The notes beneath the pieces are model-generated. The model saw only the letters and a program-made list of their open reading frames with translations. It did not search any database and was not told the DNA's origin. A stretch of 64,000 bases of DNA from Schwartzia succinivorans DSM 10502 (GTDB lineage Bacteria > Bacillota > Negativicutes > Selenomonadales > Selenomonadaceae): NCBI RefSeq assembly GCF_900129225.1, contig NZ_FQUG01000003.1, positions 248,001-312,000 on the forward strand, written 5' to 3'. A program made the position numbers and the translations under genes. This document shows, piece by piece, positions 16,523-25,029 of this stretch. Position 1 is the stretch's first letter. Every line of letters begins with the position of its first letter.

Positions 16523-16590
16523 TGTACTGGATTAAAGAAGTTTTAGGGTGTGTGGTCGTGGCGGCGGCCTTTGCGTCGCTGGCGTTTTAA
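16519..16590 (+). CDS. Tiny membrane peptide, 23 aa
   Basis: ATG overlaps the previous stop by ATGA. After MMYWIKEV the peptide is a single hydrophobic helix of Gly, Val and Ala. Translational coupling and two similar neighbours support it, but it is very short. Confidence 0.4.
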   Translation: MMYWIKEVLGCVVVAAAFASLAF

Positions 16591-16603
16591 AGGAGGAAGC
16601 AGA

Positions 16604-16702
16604 ATGATGTACTTATGGAATTCCCTCACGGAATGGGGGCAGGCGGTCGTATCGTCAATGATTCTCTTAATACTCGCCGCGCTCTGTTTAGGGTGGATGT
16701 GA
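16604..16702 (+). CDS. Small membrane peptide, 32 aa
   Basis: Preceded by AGGAGGAAG at good spacing. A polar N-terminus (MMYLWNSLTEWGQ) leads into one membrane segment (VVSSMILLILAALCLGW). Second of three consecutive mini membrane ORFs. Confidence 0.45.
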   Translation: MMYLWNSLTEWGQAVVSSMILLILAALCLGWM

Positions 16703-16703
16703 A

Positions 16704-16826
16704 ATGAGGTTTAAGGAATTCTTATCCGGCCTGGCGCTGGGGTTCGGCGGAGGATTTTTCATCGGCTTTATTACTGCCGTGTATGCGGCGGTGACGCTCT
16801 TCGGAACGGCGGCGATGCCGGGATGA
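16704..16826 (+). CDS. Small membrane protein, 40 aa
   Basis: Glycine-rich hydrophobic protein (LALGFGGGFFIGFITAVYAA), starting 2 nt after the previous stop. Its stop overlaps the recombinase start by ATGA, so it is probably translated with it. Confidence 0.5.
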   Translation: MRFKEFLSGLALGFGGGFFIGFITAVYAAVTLFGTAAMPG

Positions 16827-17758
16827 ACTACGGATATGTCAGGGTATCAACCACAGAACAAAATATCGACCGACAGATTCGCGCAATGAACGAGAAGGGC
16901 ATTGAGCATATCTTTGTGGATAAGTTTACCGGGATATCCTTCGACCGTCCGAATTATGAGAAGCTGAGACGGCGAATGAAAAGCGGTGACGTGCTTTTTG
17001 TTAAAAGTCTTGACCGATTCGGGCGTAAATATACAGCCGTTCTCGAAGAATGGCGCTATCTCGCCAAGAAGGGCGTAGCGGTCGTGGTAATGGATATGCC
17101 AATTCTTGATACCCGTAATAAGGACGGGAATCTCATGGGCAAATTTATTGCTGACCTTGTCCTTTCAGTACTCTCGTTTGTAGCAGAAAGTGAGTATAGG
17201 AATATCCACGAGAGACAGCGGCAGGGCATCGAGGCCGCTAAAGCTCGGGGCGTAAGGTTCGGCAGGGCAAAGAAACCGATTCCTGAAACCTTCTGGGATG
17301 CTGCCGAAGGTGTCCGAAAAGGAAAGCTCACCTTCGTAAAGGGCGCAAAAAGTGCTGAAATGTCTCGAACGACCTTCTGGAATGCGTATCAGAAGTACAT
17401 CAAAGGGGAAGTGAAGCCGGGTAAAGAGTCGCTTCCGATATGTCCATATTTGAGGCGGGTCCCGAATGCCAATGATTGCCTGGACTGCTTCAGGCCGAAT
17501 TGCAGTTTCGAGGATGAGAAGAATGACTTTGAGGTCAGGGAGCCATACCGTCCGAAATACAACCCGGAGGTAGCATCCTCAAAAGCCAGGGAGCGAAGGG
17601 AGCGCAGAATTGCGGCGGGGCTATGCCCATTATGTGGAGTAAATCCCCCGGAGGAAGGGAAAAAGGCTTGCCGTGAATGCCTGGATAAAAGAAAAGAATA
17701 CCATCGTTACAAGGTTATGCAGAAAATACGAAGGGAGGTGAGCAAGGATGACGACTAA
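16823..17758 (+). CDS. Serine recombinase (resolvase/invertase) with C-terminal Cys clusters, 311 aa
   Basis: Resolvase catalytic domain: YGYVRVSTTEQNIDRQ with the nucleophile Ser 9, then DRFGRKY and a long E-helix; a helix-turn-helix (about 165-195). Unusually, about 110 further residues hold two Cys clusters: CPYLRRVPNANDCLDCFRPNC and CPLCGVNPPEEGKKACRECL, the second like a zinc knuckle. It is too small for a large serine integrase. It sits in the early region of a phage that already has a tyrosine integrase, so it may invert or resolve DNA, or act as a regulator. Confidence 0.85.
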   Translation: MNYGYVRVSTTEQNIDRQIRAMNEKGIEHIFVDKFTGISFDRPNYEKLRRRMKSGDVLFVKSLDRFGRKYTAVLEEWRYLAKKGVAVVVMDMPILDTRNKDGNLMGKFIADLVLSVLSFVAESEYRNIHERQRQGIEAAKARGVRFGRAKKPIPETFWDAAEGVRKGKLTFVKGAKSAEMSRTTFWNAYQKYIKGEVKPGKESLPICPYLRRVPNANDCLDCFRPNCSFEDEKNDFEVREPYRPKYNPEVASSKARERRERRIAAGLCPLCGVNPPEEGKKACRECLDKRKEYHRYKVMQKIRREVSKDDD

Positions 17759-17924
17759 GTTTGATATCGGCATGGCAAGGCTTCTGATGATGGCCTGCGA
17801 TGCGGACGCCAGGAGCGACACATGCAGCGCTGCGGCCGTCTATGCGGATACGGTTCTGCTGTCTGATGCGGCAGGCGTTTACTCTGAATGCATCAACAAG
17901 TATGACGAGCTTTTCGGGGAATAG
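17748..17924 (+). CDS. Hypothetical early protein, 58 aa
   Basis: GGGAGGTG lies 9 nt before the ATG, which overlaps the recombinase end. Small acidic alpha-helical protein with three cysteines; no family recognised. Confidence 0.55.
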   Translation: MTTKFDIGMARLLMMACDADARSDTCSAAAVYADTVLLSDAAGVYSECINKYDELFGE

Positions 17925-17998
17925 AAAAGGCCGCCTGTTGCAGCAGACGACCAGAAAGCTAATTAAAGCTACTTACATTATAACACAGGAGGTAAATC

Positions 17999-18163
17999 AT
18001 GGAATACGATGGCGTTATTTTACAGGACTATGGCAGCGGGTTGGAATTCAACCTCACAGAAGTCCATGAGATAGTTGGAACAATCACGATGAACGGCAAG
18101 GATTATCTGCTGGTTCGCCGTGAGGCAAAAACGGAGGAGGTTAAAGAGGATGAAACTGTATGA
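17999..18163 (+). CDS. Hypothetical early protein, 54 aa
   Basis: AGGAGG 7 nt before the ATG. Strand-rich N-terminus and acidic tail; the stop overlaps the Gp157 start. Unrecognised. Confidence 0.6.
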   Translation: MEYDGVILQDYGSGLEFNLTEVHEIVGTITMNGKDYLLVRREAKTEEVKEDETV

Positions 18164-18611
18164 AATCAATGCAGCCATCGCGGGCTGTGTAGACATGGAA
18201 ACCGGAGAAATCATCGACGAGCAGGCACTTAATACGCTCGCCATGGCTAAGAAGGACAAGGTCAGGAACATTACCTGCTGGATTAAGAATCTTCTGGCGG
18301 AGGCCAAGGCACTCAAGGAGGAGAAGGACGTTTTCGCGGCACGTCAGAAATCTGCGGAAGCAAAGGCCGAGAGTCTCAAGAGATACCTTGCCGAGCAGTG
18401 CGCGGGAGAGTCGTACAAGGAGCCTGAGTTCTCCATCAGCTGGAGGACGTCAAAGCAGGTCATTGTCGATGACATCAATGGCGTACCCGATGAATTTCTC
18501 GTCCAGAAGGACCCGCAGCCTGACAAAGCGGCGCTCAAAAAGGCTATCGAGGCGGGCGCGGTATTCGAAGGCGTACAGCTCATCGAGAAGCAGAACATAC
18601 AGATTAAATAA
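18150..18611 (+). CDS. Siphovirus Gp157 family protein, 153 aa
   Basis: MKLYEINAAIAGCVDMETGEI-type start, a central coiled coil (about 45-90, lysine/alanine-rich) and C-terminal region with ISWRTSKQV and IEAGAVFEGVQLIEKQ are characteristic of Gp157 (PF05565). Members sit at the head of phage recombination/replication cassettes, as here before the Sak4-like ATPase. The ATG at 18150 has GAGGAGG upstream and overlaps the preceding stop. Confidence 0.85.
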   Translation: MKLYEINAAIAGCVDMETGEIIDEQALNTLAMAKKDKVRNITCWIKNLLAEAKALKEEKDVFAARQKSAEAKAESLKRYLAEQCAGESYKEPEFSISWRTSKQVIVDDINGVPDEFLVQKDPQPDKAALKKAIEAGAVFEGVQLIEKQNIQIK

Positions 18612-18621
18612 GGAGGTTAAT

Positions 18622-19275
18622 ATGGGACTGCCGGTAATTATTTATGGCAAGAGCGGCAGCGGAAAATCCAGATCACTGAAGTTTTTCGCGCCGGATGAAA
18701 TCCTCTACATCAATGTAGAGTCGAAGGCCCTGCCGTTCCGCCAGCAATTCAGATTCGTAGCAAAAACCGACAATGTAACACAGATTCAGGGACAGCTTGC
18801 CAAGATGTCCGATGCGAAGGTCAGGACTGCAGTCATTGATGATGCAGGGTACATCATGACACATCTCTTTATGAGGAATCATCGCTTCATGAAGGGCGGA
18901 GCGCAGTTTGACATGTACAACGAAATAGCGGACAGCATGTACAATCTCGTGAAGTTCGTCAAGGAGGAGCTTCCTGATGACAACATCGTGTACATCGTCA
19001 TGCATGAGGATACCTCGGATATGGGAATGACGGTTCTCAAAACTCTGGGGAAGCTTCTCGACCAGAAGGTCTGCCTGGAAGGAATGGTGACTATCGTCAT
19101 CCGCTGCATGAGCAAAGACGGGGAGCATTTTTTCCGAACGGTAACAGACGGGAACGATATTACGAAGGCTCCTGAGGAGCTGTTTGAGGATGAGCAGATT
19201 GACAACAATCTCAAATTTGTGGATGACAAAATCCGCGAATTTTATGGGATTAAGAATAATAAGGGGGACAAGTAA
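18622..19275 (+). CDS. Sak4-like RecA-family ATPase, 217 aa
   Basis: Walker A IYGKSGSGKS at the N-terminus and Walker B-like TAVIDDAGY. This layout (AAA_24/Sak4) is found in phage single-strand annealing or recombination ATPases that work with the neighbouring SSB-like protein. AGGAGG sits 7 nt upstream. Directly followed by the DUF669 gene. Confidence 0.82.
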   Translation: MGLPVIIYGKSGSGKSRSLKFFAPDEILYINVESKALPFRQQFRFVAKTDNVTQIQGQLAKMSDAKVRTAVIDDAGYIMTHLFMRNHRFMKGGAQFDMYNEIADSMYNLVKFVKEELPDDNIVYIVMHEDTSDMGMTVLKTLGKLLDQKVCLEGMVTIVIRCMSKDGEHFFRTVTDGNDITKAPEELFEDEQIDNNLKFVDDKIREFYGIKNNKGDK

Positions 19276-19845
19276 ATGTTAAATGTCGATTTTTCAAATG
19301 TCAGTGAGAGTGTAGATTACAAGCGTCCGGGTGCCGGCGTGTACTGCTGCAGGATTGTTGATGTGGAACACAATCAGGACAAACAGTACATTAAGGCATA
19401 CCTCGATATCTGCTACGGCGAATTCAAGGATACGGGAAAATCCGTAAAGGACCGTACAGGTCAGGACTGGGGATACATTAACACGTACTTCTCCTATAAA
19501 CCGACTGCACTCGGTATGCTGAAGCACTCGCTGCATGTGGTGGCGGATTCCTCGAAAATCGAGCCGAAAACTCTGGAGAAGGAGTTCAACGAGACCGAGG
19601 GAAAATGTCTCATCGGAAAATACGTCGGTATTGTTATCGGCGAACAGGAATACAAGGCCAAGGATGGCAGCATTAAAAAGACTCTGGCGCTGCCGAAGCT
19701 GGTACTGGCTGCCGATGCAAAAGACCATCCGGAGAAGTTCGAAGTACCTGCGCTGCAGAAGCTGGCCGAAGATGAAAAACCTCATGATGTAACCACTGGC
19801 GGTATCAACGGTACAACTGTCTCGGAAGACGAGCTTCCGTTCTGA
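19276..19845 (+). CDS. DUF669-like, SSB-type phage protein, 189 aa
   Basis: Beta-rich core (GAGVYCCRIVDVEHNQDKQY) and an acidic end finishing in DELPF, like the protein-docking tip of single-strand DNA-binding proteins. Matches the DUF669 proteins that accompany Sak4 ATPases and probably bind ssDNA. Starts immediately after the ATPase stop. Confidence 0.78.
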   Translation: MLNVDFSNVSESVDYKRPGAGVYCCRIVDVEHNQDKQYIKAYLDICYGEFKDTGKSVKDRTGQDWGYINTYFSYKPTALGMLKHSLHVVADSSKIEPKTLEKEFNETEGKCLIGKYVGIVIGEQEYKAKDGSIKKTLALPKLVLAADAKDHPEKFEVPALQKLAEDEKPHDVTTGGINGTTVSEDELPF

Positions 19846-19851
19846 TTGCCT

Positions 19852-22272
19852 ATGTTAAGGATAGATTGGGACAGAATCCCTGACGTAGACGGAGAGCCGT
19901 TGACGCTGATGGATATACTGCCCAAGCTGTCCAACGTGAAACAGCTGGAAGGCGGCGAGTATCAGGCCGCCTGTCCCTGCTGTGAGCGTTCGGATCGTGA
20001 CGGGCATCATTTATATCTGACAGAAAAAAACGGATATCTCGAAATGAACTGCCAGCGCTGCAAGCAGACTCAGAGGGTAATCATGGATGCTATTCAGGCC
20101 AACGAGCCGCCAATAGTAATGACTTCGGCACCCAGGCGGAAAAAGGAAAGCTATGAAGTCATAGAAAACATTGAATATGTGTACCGGAATCCTGATGGGA
20201 CTGTAGCGTTCTGGAAGTACCGGAAGAAATTCTCGGATGGGCATAAGAAATTCTCATTCAAGGGACCATCGGGGTTCTTCAAAAAGCCTGAAGGTTCCAT
20301 ATGGATATATGGACTGGATAAAATGCAGCAGGCTGACCGCGGGCAGACACTGTACATCGTCGAAGGCGAAAAATGCGCCGATGTGATGACGCAGCATGGA
20401 TTCCTGGCGATATCAACCTGCACGGGTTCGAAGCCGCACATCAGCTTCACGGATGAGGAGAAGGTTCTCCTGAGTGAGTTCAAAAATAAGGTCATTATCC
20501 CTGATAACGATGCTCCCGGCATGGAGTATGTGAAGGCCTGGGAGAATGTAAAGGTTCTCCGTCTGCCCGACATATGGCCTGAATGTCCTCCGAAGGGAGA
20601 TGTAGCAGACTACTTCGATGTAGGGCTGCCGAAATCCGCCATCGTGAATTATAGGTTTGTGGATATCGACCTGCCGATTTACGTCGGGCAGAAATACAAG
20701 GTAGATTTCTCGGGCGTATGGGCAAGGAAAAAGGCCGAAGATGAAAACTACACTGTACAGACTGCACCGCATGCCATTGTTCCATACCGCAGATTTAAGG
20801 ACGTATGGACCGGCGATGAGAAGTATGAAATAGCATATTTCCGCGACGGCCAGTGGCGGTTCGTGACTGTTCCTGCTGCGGAGCTGTTCAACGGGAAAAT
20901 GCTGCAGAAATACGCTATCGCGGGACTGATGATATCAGGAACAAACGCGAAGTACATCGCGGATTACCTCATTGATTACGTGAGTAAGAACAAGCTGGAA
21001 GCGAATCCGACATCCAGCAGGATTGGATGGCACGATGACGAGTTCATTCCATACACGGGCAGGACGAAGCTTGACTGTGGTTCTGAAGCTATCATGAGGG
21101 CGGTAATTCCCCTCGGGACGTTCAACGGATGGCTCTCAGGGGTGCAGGACGTATGGAAAACACGTCCTGAGGTATGCGCCTTCATGGCGGTAGGTATGGC
21201 CTCGGTGTTAATCGGACGGGAGCAGGCAGACACATTCGTCTGTGAGTTATTCGGAACGACGGAGCTGGGCAAGACGAAGGCACTGGAAATCGTTGCATCG
21301 ATGTTCGGGCTGCCAACGACTAACGGGCTGATGTTCATCATGGATTCTACGGATAATTTCGCATTCGAGACACTGAACACGCTGAATAATATTCCGCTGT
21401 GTCTGGATGAGAACGAAGCCAAGAGGAACAGCTTCGAGTCCCAGAAGATGCGTTCGCCGGAGAATTCCTGGCTGTACAAAATCACTGCAGGCAAAGGCCG
21501 CCAGCGCATGATATCAGGTCACGAAACAGAACGGCCTACGAGGTGGAACACGACAGTGCTCGTAACGGGAGAATCATCGATGACGAACGAGTATACTGCC
21601 GAAGGCGCTCTGAATCGAATCATCGGGGTAAATATATCCAGGCCGCTGACGAAGGACTTCCAGAAGCTGACTCATGCCATAAAGCACAATTACGGCCATG
21701 CCGTGAGGAAGTTTGCAGAGGAAGTAATAAGCCTCGGAAACATCGAGTCAGCACTCGAGAAAGCCTATAACGAAGTCAGCAGCACAAACGAGCATATAAC
21801 GGGCAAGATGAAAAACAACGCCTCCTATGTATGGCTGGCATACCAGCTCATGGAAAAATTCATGGGTGAAGGTGCTCTCACGCTGCCTGTTCTGTGTTCC
21901 TACCTCAAGACGAAGCAGGACGTTGACTCGACCGAAACAGTGTATCAGACGATTACTGACTGGCTGGGAGCCAAGGACTCCAACCTCAGAATCGGTTCTG
22001 ATTATGTACTGGCTTCGGATGAACGGTCTATGGACCATTACGAAAACACCGGCGAGATTATCGGTGTGAAGCACAACGGGTATATCACGGTAAATAAGCT
22101 GAAGCTCGACCAGCTTCTCCAGTCGAATTTCGGAAAACCGTTCAAGGATTTCGCAGCCAAGCTCGCGGATGCCGGGTATATTATTCCGGGCGAGAGCAAC
22201 GGCAAGCGTTTTTATGCAGACAATGCTAGTTGGAAGGGAGTCAGATTCAAGGGTGTTAAAATCGTAATTTGA
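19852..22272 (+). CDS. Phage primase-helicase with Toprim and DUF927-type ATPase, 806 aa
   Basis: N-terminal zinc-ribbon-like cysteines (CPCCERSD, then CQRC), a Toprim-like region (LYIVEGEKCADVM, then VIIPDNDAPG) and a C-terminal DUF927/AAA ATPase with CELFGTTELGKTKALE as Walker A. The set is typical of phage replication primase-helicases. The ATG at 19852 is chosen; a TTG at 19846 is in frame and both lack a clear ribosome site, so translation probably couples to DUF669, whose stop is 6 nt upstream. Confidence 0.88.
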   Translation: MLRIDWDRIPDVDGEPLTLMDILPKLSNVKQLEGGEYQAACPCCERSDRDGHHLYLTEKNGYLEMNCQRCKQTQRVIMDAIQANEPPIVMTSAPRRKKESYEVIENIEYVYRNPDGTVAFWKYRKKFSDGHKKFSFKGPSGFFKKPEGSIWIYGLDKMQQADRGQTLYIVEGEKCADVMTQHGFLAISTCTGSKPHISFTDEEKVLLSEFKNKVIIPDNDAPGMEYVKAWENVKVLRLPDIWPECPPKGDVADYFDVGLPKSAIVNYRFVDIDLPIYVGQKYKVDFSGVWARKKAEDENYTVQTAPHAIVPYRRFKDVWTGDEKYEIAYFRDGQWRFVTVPAAELFNGKMLQKYAIAGLMISGTNAKYIADYLIDYVSKNKLEANPTSSRIGWHDDEFIPYTGRTKLDCGSEAIMRAVIPLGTFNGWLSGVQDVWKTRPEVCAFMAVGMASVLIGREQADTFVCELFGTTELGKTKALEIVASMFGLPTTNGLMFIMDSTDNFAFETLNTLNNIPLCLDENEAKRNSFESQKMRSPENSWLYKITAGKGRQRMISGHETERPTRWNTTVLVTGESSMTNEYTAEGALNRIIGVNISRPLTKDFQKLTHAIKHNYGHAVRKFAEEVISLGNIESALEKAYNEVSSTNEHITGKMKNNASYVWLAYQLMEKFMGEGALTLPVLCSYLKTKQDVDSTETVYQTITDWLGAKDSNLRIGSDYVLASDERSMDHYENTGEIIGVKHNGYITVNKLKLDQLLQSNFGKPFKDFAAKLADAGYIIPGESNGKRFYADNASWKGVRFKGVKIVI

Positions 22273-22300
22273 CAAAAATCCTCGAAATTTCTCAAATTGC

Positions 22301-22488
22301 TCCTACTTTCCTACTTTCATTTTACAAAGTAGGAATAAAAGTAGGAACGCCAAAATCCTTAGTATATCAAGGAATATGTATATTATTTATTATTTATTCC
22401 TACTTTCCTACTAAAAACAATACTCTTACATGTAAAAAGGCAAATAAATATATATAAGGGGGTATCTTTTATGGTAGGAATGGTAGGA
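22301..22488. repeat. Iteron-like repeat region, candidate phage replication origin
   Basis: Eight copies of TCCTAC or its complement GTAGGA in four tandem pairs: TCCTACTT at 22301 and 22309; AAGTAGGA at 22327 and 22339; TCCTACTT at 22398 and TCCTACTA at 22406; TGGTAGGA at 22472 and 22481. The pairs alternate in orientation around a very AT-rich stretch (22350-22460). It fills the only sizeable gap between the primase-helicase and the SF2 helicase. No convincing gene lies here. Confidence 0.6.
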
Positions 22489-22504
22489 ACGTGGAGGTGA
22501 AATT

Positions 22505-23833
22505 ATGGACCTGAGGCCATATCAACAGACGCTGGTTTCAACTACGAAGACTAAATTCAGGAACGGGGAGCATTCCGTTCTGGTGGTTCTCGGGTGCGGT
22601 GGCGGTAAGTCTGTTATAGCAGCCAAGATTGCGAAGCAGACCACGGATAAAAATCATGATGTTATATTCATCGTTCATCGGCGGGAGCTGTGCGAGCAGA
22701 TTCGAAGGACCTTCAATCTGTGCGGAGTGAATCCTGAACGGTGCCGGATTGAGATGGTTCAGACGTTATGCAGGAGAAGCTTCCCGAAGCCGAAGCTCCT
22801 GATCATCGACGAGGCGCATCATGTGATGGCGGATTCCTATCAGAAGGTACTGGATAAATGCAAGGGTTCGTACGTTATCGGGTTCACTGCAACGCCTGAG
22901 AGACTCGACGGAAAATCCCTGAAGGATGTTTTCGGGACTGAAATCAAAGGGCCTACGGTTCAATGGCTGATTGACCATAAATTCCTCAGCGACTACACGG
23001 CATATAATGCTCCGCTGCTGTCGACGGAGGGAATGCACATCCGCCACGGCGACTACGTGAAGGATGATATCGATGCTGCCATGAGTACGAAGCTCTTCGG
23101 GGACGCGGTCAATAACTGGAAGCGGATAGCGAACGGCAGGAAAACCATTGTTTACTGCCATTCGGTGGAAGCTTCGAAACAGATTGCCGAGGCCTACAGA
23201 GCGCAAGGCATATCCGCCGCACATCTTGACGGGACGACTCCGAAAAAGGAACGGGAGTCTATCGTTCAGGCATTCCGGGACGGAACTATTGAAGTTCTTT
23301 CAAATGTTGACCTGTTCGGGGAAGGATTCGATGTTCCTGACTGCGAATGTGTGCAGCTTCTCAGGCCGACAGCTTCCAGAACGGTATTCGTGCAGCAGTC
23401 GATGAGGTCGATGCGGTATCAGGAAGGCAAGCATGCAATCATTCTCGACCATACTGAGAACATCGCAAAATTCGGCACGCCGAAAAACCTTGCTCCTGTG
23501 GTTGAGAGGAAAAAGCAGCAGAAAAAGAAAAATGACCTGCCGGTCAAATACTGTCCGAAGTGCCTGGCGGTCATAGAGTCAGGTCAGACTGTCTGCCCTT
23601 ACTGCGGGTATGAGCTTCCGCGGGACGAGCGAAAAAGTCCTGAGCTGGTTGAATGCAGCCTGAAGGAAGTCGAGGAACGGAGCGTCATGATTCCGCAGAC
23701 GTTTGCGGATATCGTGAATATCCAGAAAAGGGCCGGATATAAATTCGCATGGTGCATATACAAGGCCCGGGAATGGAAAATACAGATACCGAGCAAGTAC
23801 AGATTCTACGCAAGGAGGATACTGGGATATTGA
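22505..23833 (+). CDS. DEAD/DEAH-box superfamily 2 helicase, 442 aa
   Basis: Motif I VLGCGGGKSVIAA, motif II DEAHH, motif III-like TATPERLDG, and C-terminal helicase domain with FDVPDCECVQLLRPT and QQSMRSMRY. A zinc ribbon follows (CPKCLAVIESGQTVCPYCG). Typical SSL2-like phage replication helicase. GGAGGTG 6 nt upstream. The iteron-like region lies just before it. Confidence 0.93.
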   Translation: MDLRPYQQTLVSTTKTKFRNGEHSVLVVLGCGGGKSVIAAKIAKQTTDKNHDVIFIVHRRELCEQIRRTFNLCGVNPERCRIEMVQTLCRRSFPKPKLLIIDEAHHVMADSYQKVLDKCKGSYVIGFTATPERLDGKSLKDVFGTEIKGPTVQWLIDHKFLSDYTAYNAPLLSTEGMHIRHGDYVKDDIDAAMSTKLFGDAVNNWKRIANGRKTIVYCHSVEASKQIAEAYRAQGISAAHLDGTTPKKERESIVQAFRDGTIEVLSNVDLFGEGFDVPDCECVQLLRPTASRTVFVQQSMRSMRYQEGKHAIILDHTENIAKFGTPKNLAPVVERKKQQKKKNDLPVKYCPKCLAVIESGQTVCPYCGYELPRDERKSPELVECSLKEVEERSVMIPQTFADIVNIQKRAGYKFAWCIYKAREWKIQIPSKYRFYARRILGY

Positions 23834-24210
23834 GCGAAACGAAGATGATGCATGAGTGCATGATTGCGTTATCAGCGAGAGGGTATAAAGTGTTCAGAAC
23901 GAACGTGGGCAAGGTTCGGATGCATGACGGCAGATGGTTCGACACGGGTCTTCCGAAAGGACATTCTGACCTGTACGGGTTCGGGCATGACGGGAAAATC
24001 TTCTATATTGAGACGAAGGTAAAACCGAACAGGCCTACAGATGAGCAGATATTATTCCTTCATGCAATGATTCAGTCAGGAGCGTATGGCGGAATTGCTT
24101 ATTCGGTGGATGACGCGGTCGGCATCGCGGAGGGGAGACCGGAATATGCCAAAAGCATTGAACAAAGTTATCAGCGATTATGTGAGCGGAAGAGACCCGA
24201 ACGGAAATAG
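23830..24210 (+). CDS. VRR-NUC domain nuclease, 126 aa
   Basis: The VRR-NUC core is clear: VFRTNVGKVRMHDGRWF, GLPKGHSDLYGF and FYIETKVKPNRPTDEQ, supplying the PD-(D/E)XK catalytic residues. These small nucleases accompany phage SF2 helicases and probably process branched DNA. TTG at 23830 is preferred: it overlaps the helicase stop, lies 11 nt from AGGAGG, and yields the usual MSETKxxxE start. ATG 23845 is an alternative. Confidence 0.85.
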   Translation: MSETKMMHECMIALSARGYKVFRTNVGKVRMHDGRWFDTGLPKGHSDLYGFGHDGKIFYIETKVKPNRPTDEQILFLHAMIQSGAYGGIAYSVDDAVGIAEGRPEYAKSIEQSYQRLCERKRPERK

Positions 24211-24451
24211 CACTGCATGGCTGACTCTGCTCGGTTTGTGCGAGGATACCGAGCTGAGGATTTATCTGTTTTTCTCCAGAGCGTGCGGAGCAGAGCTTGC
24301 CCCGGATAAAAAGTACGGAATAAAGCTCGTTCCCTTCGGAGATAAAACATTATGGGAATGGCTGCGGAAAAACGTATTCATTCCCAAAGGGGATTACCTC
24401 TGCAGTCTCCTGAAAAGGACTGCGGAAATCGAGGAGGTTTTAAGAACATGA
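24146..24451 (+). CDS. Hypothetical phage protein, 101 aa
   Basis: Starts within the end of the nuclease gene with GGAGGGGA upstream; its stop overlaps the next start by ATGA. Mixed helical protein, no recognised motif. In the same coupled row as the nuclease and the DUF5651-like gene. Confidence 0.7.
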   Translation: MPKALNKVISDYVSGRDPNGNSTAWLTLLGLCEDTELRIYLFFSRACGAELAPDKKYGIKLVPFGDKTLWEWLRKNVFIPKGDYLCSLLKRTAEIEEVLRT

Positions 24452-25029
24452 ACACATATCTCGGCAGAAGCGAGAAGGAATTATTCACGAGGCTTGATGC
24501 CCTTCTGGGTACGGCTATGGAAATCAAAGAGAAATATGAAAAAACGAAGGGGCCGGACAAGGAATTTATGAAAGCACTCAGGATGGGAATTACATGGCTT
24601 GACAAGGCCCTCATCCGAAGGATGCTGATGCTTGAGCCGGACGCGCGGGAGGACCTGAAGCGCAACGCAGCGCACATGAAGCTCCTGCTGGTGCCTAACG
24701 ACAAGGCAAAATTCGAATTTGACCAGATGAGGAAAATGAACAGTGTGCTGCATGTGAAGGTTGACGACTTCGAGGACTGGTACGAGGGCGTTATCCCGAA
24801 TACATGCGGACGGTGCAGAATAAAGGATTATGCGAAATGCAAGCAGAGAAGGTTCCTGAGGGAGTACGGGATTTATCCCGTGAACCTCAATGCAAAGGGA
24901 ACATGCGAATACAACTATCTGGATGCAGGCATCGACCTGGATAAGATGGTGCAGGAAGCATACGACAAGAAGCTTAGTAAAGAGGAGCTGGCGGAAGTCC
25001 TCCAGCAGAAATTCAATGAGGTGAACTGA
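24448..25029 (+). CDS. DUF5651-like phage protein, 193 aa
   Basis: Helical N-terminus (SEKELFTRLDALLGTAMEIK), a central region with MKLLLVPNDKAKFEF and a Cys cluster CGRCRIKDYAKCKQRR then C near 165 resemble DUF5651 proteins of Firmicutes phages; function unknown, the cysteines suggest metal binding. Strong GAGGAGG site. Confidence 0.7.
   Translation: MNTYLGRSEKELFTRLDALLGTAMEIKEKYEKTKGPDKEFMKALRMGITWLDKALIRRMLMLEPDAREDLKRNAAHMKLLLVPNDKAKFEFDQMRKMNSVLHVKVDDFEDWYEGVIPNTCGRCRIKDYAKCKQRRFLREYGIYPVNLNAKGTCEYNYLDAGIDLDKMVQEAYDKKLSKEELAEVLQQKFNEVN

Noticed and set aside
22269-22457. 62-codon plus-strand ORF in the repeat region
   Set aside because: No ribosome site, and its codons come largely from the repeated TCCTAC units and AT-rich DNA; the region is better read as a cis-acting repeat element.
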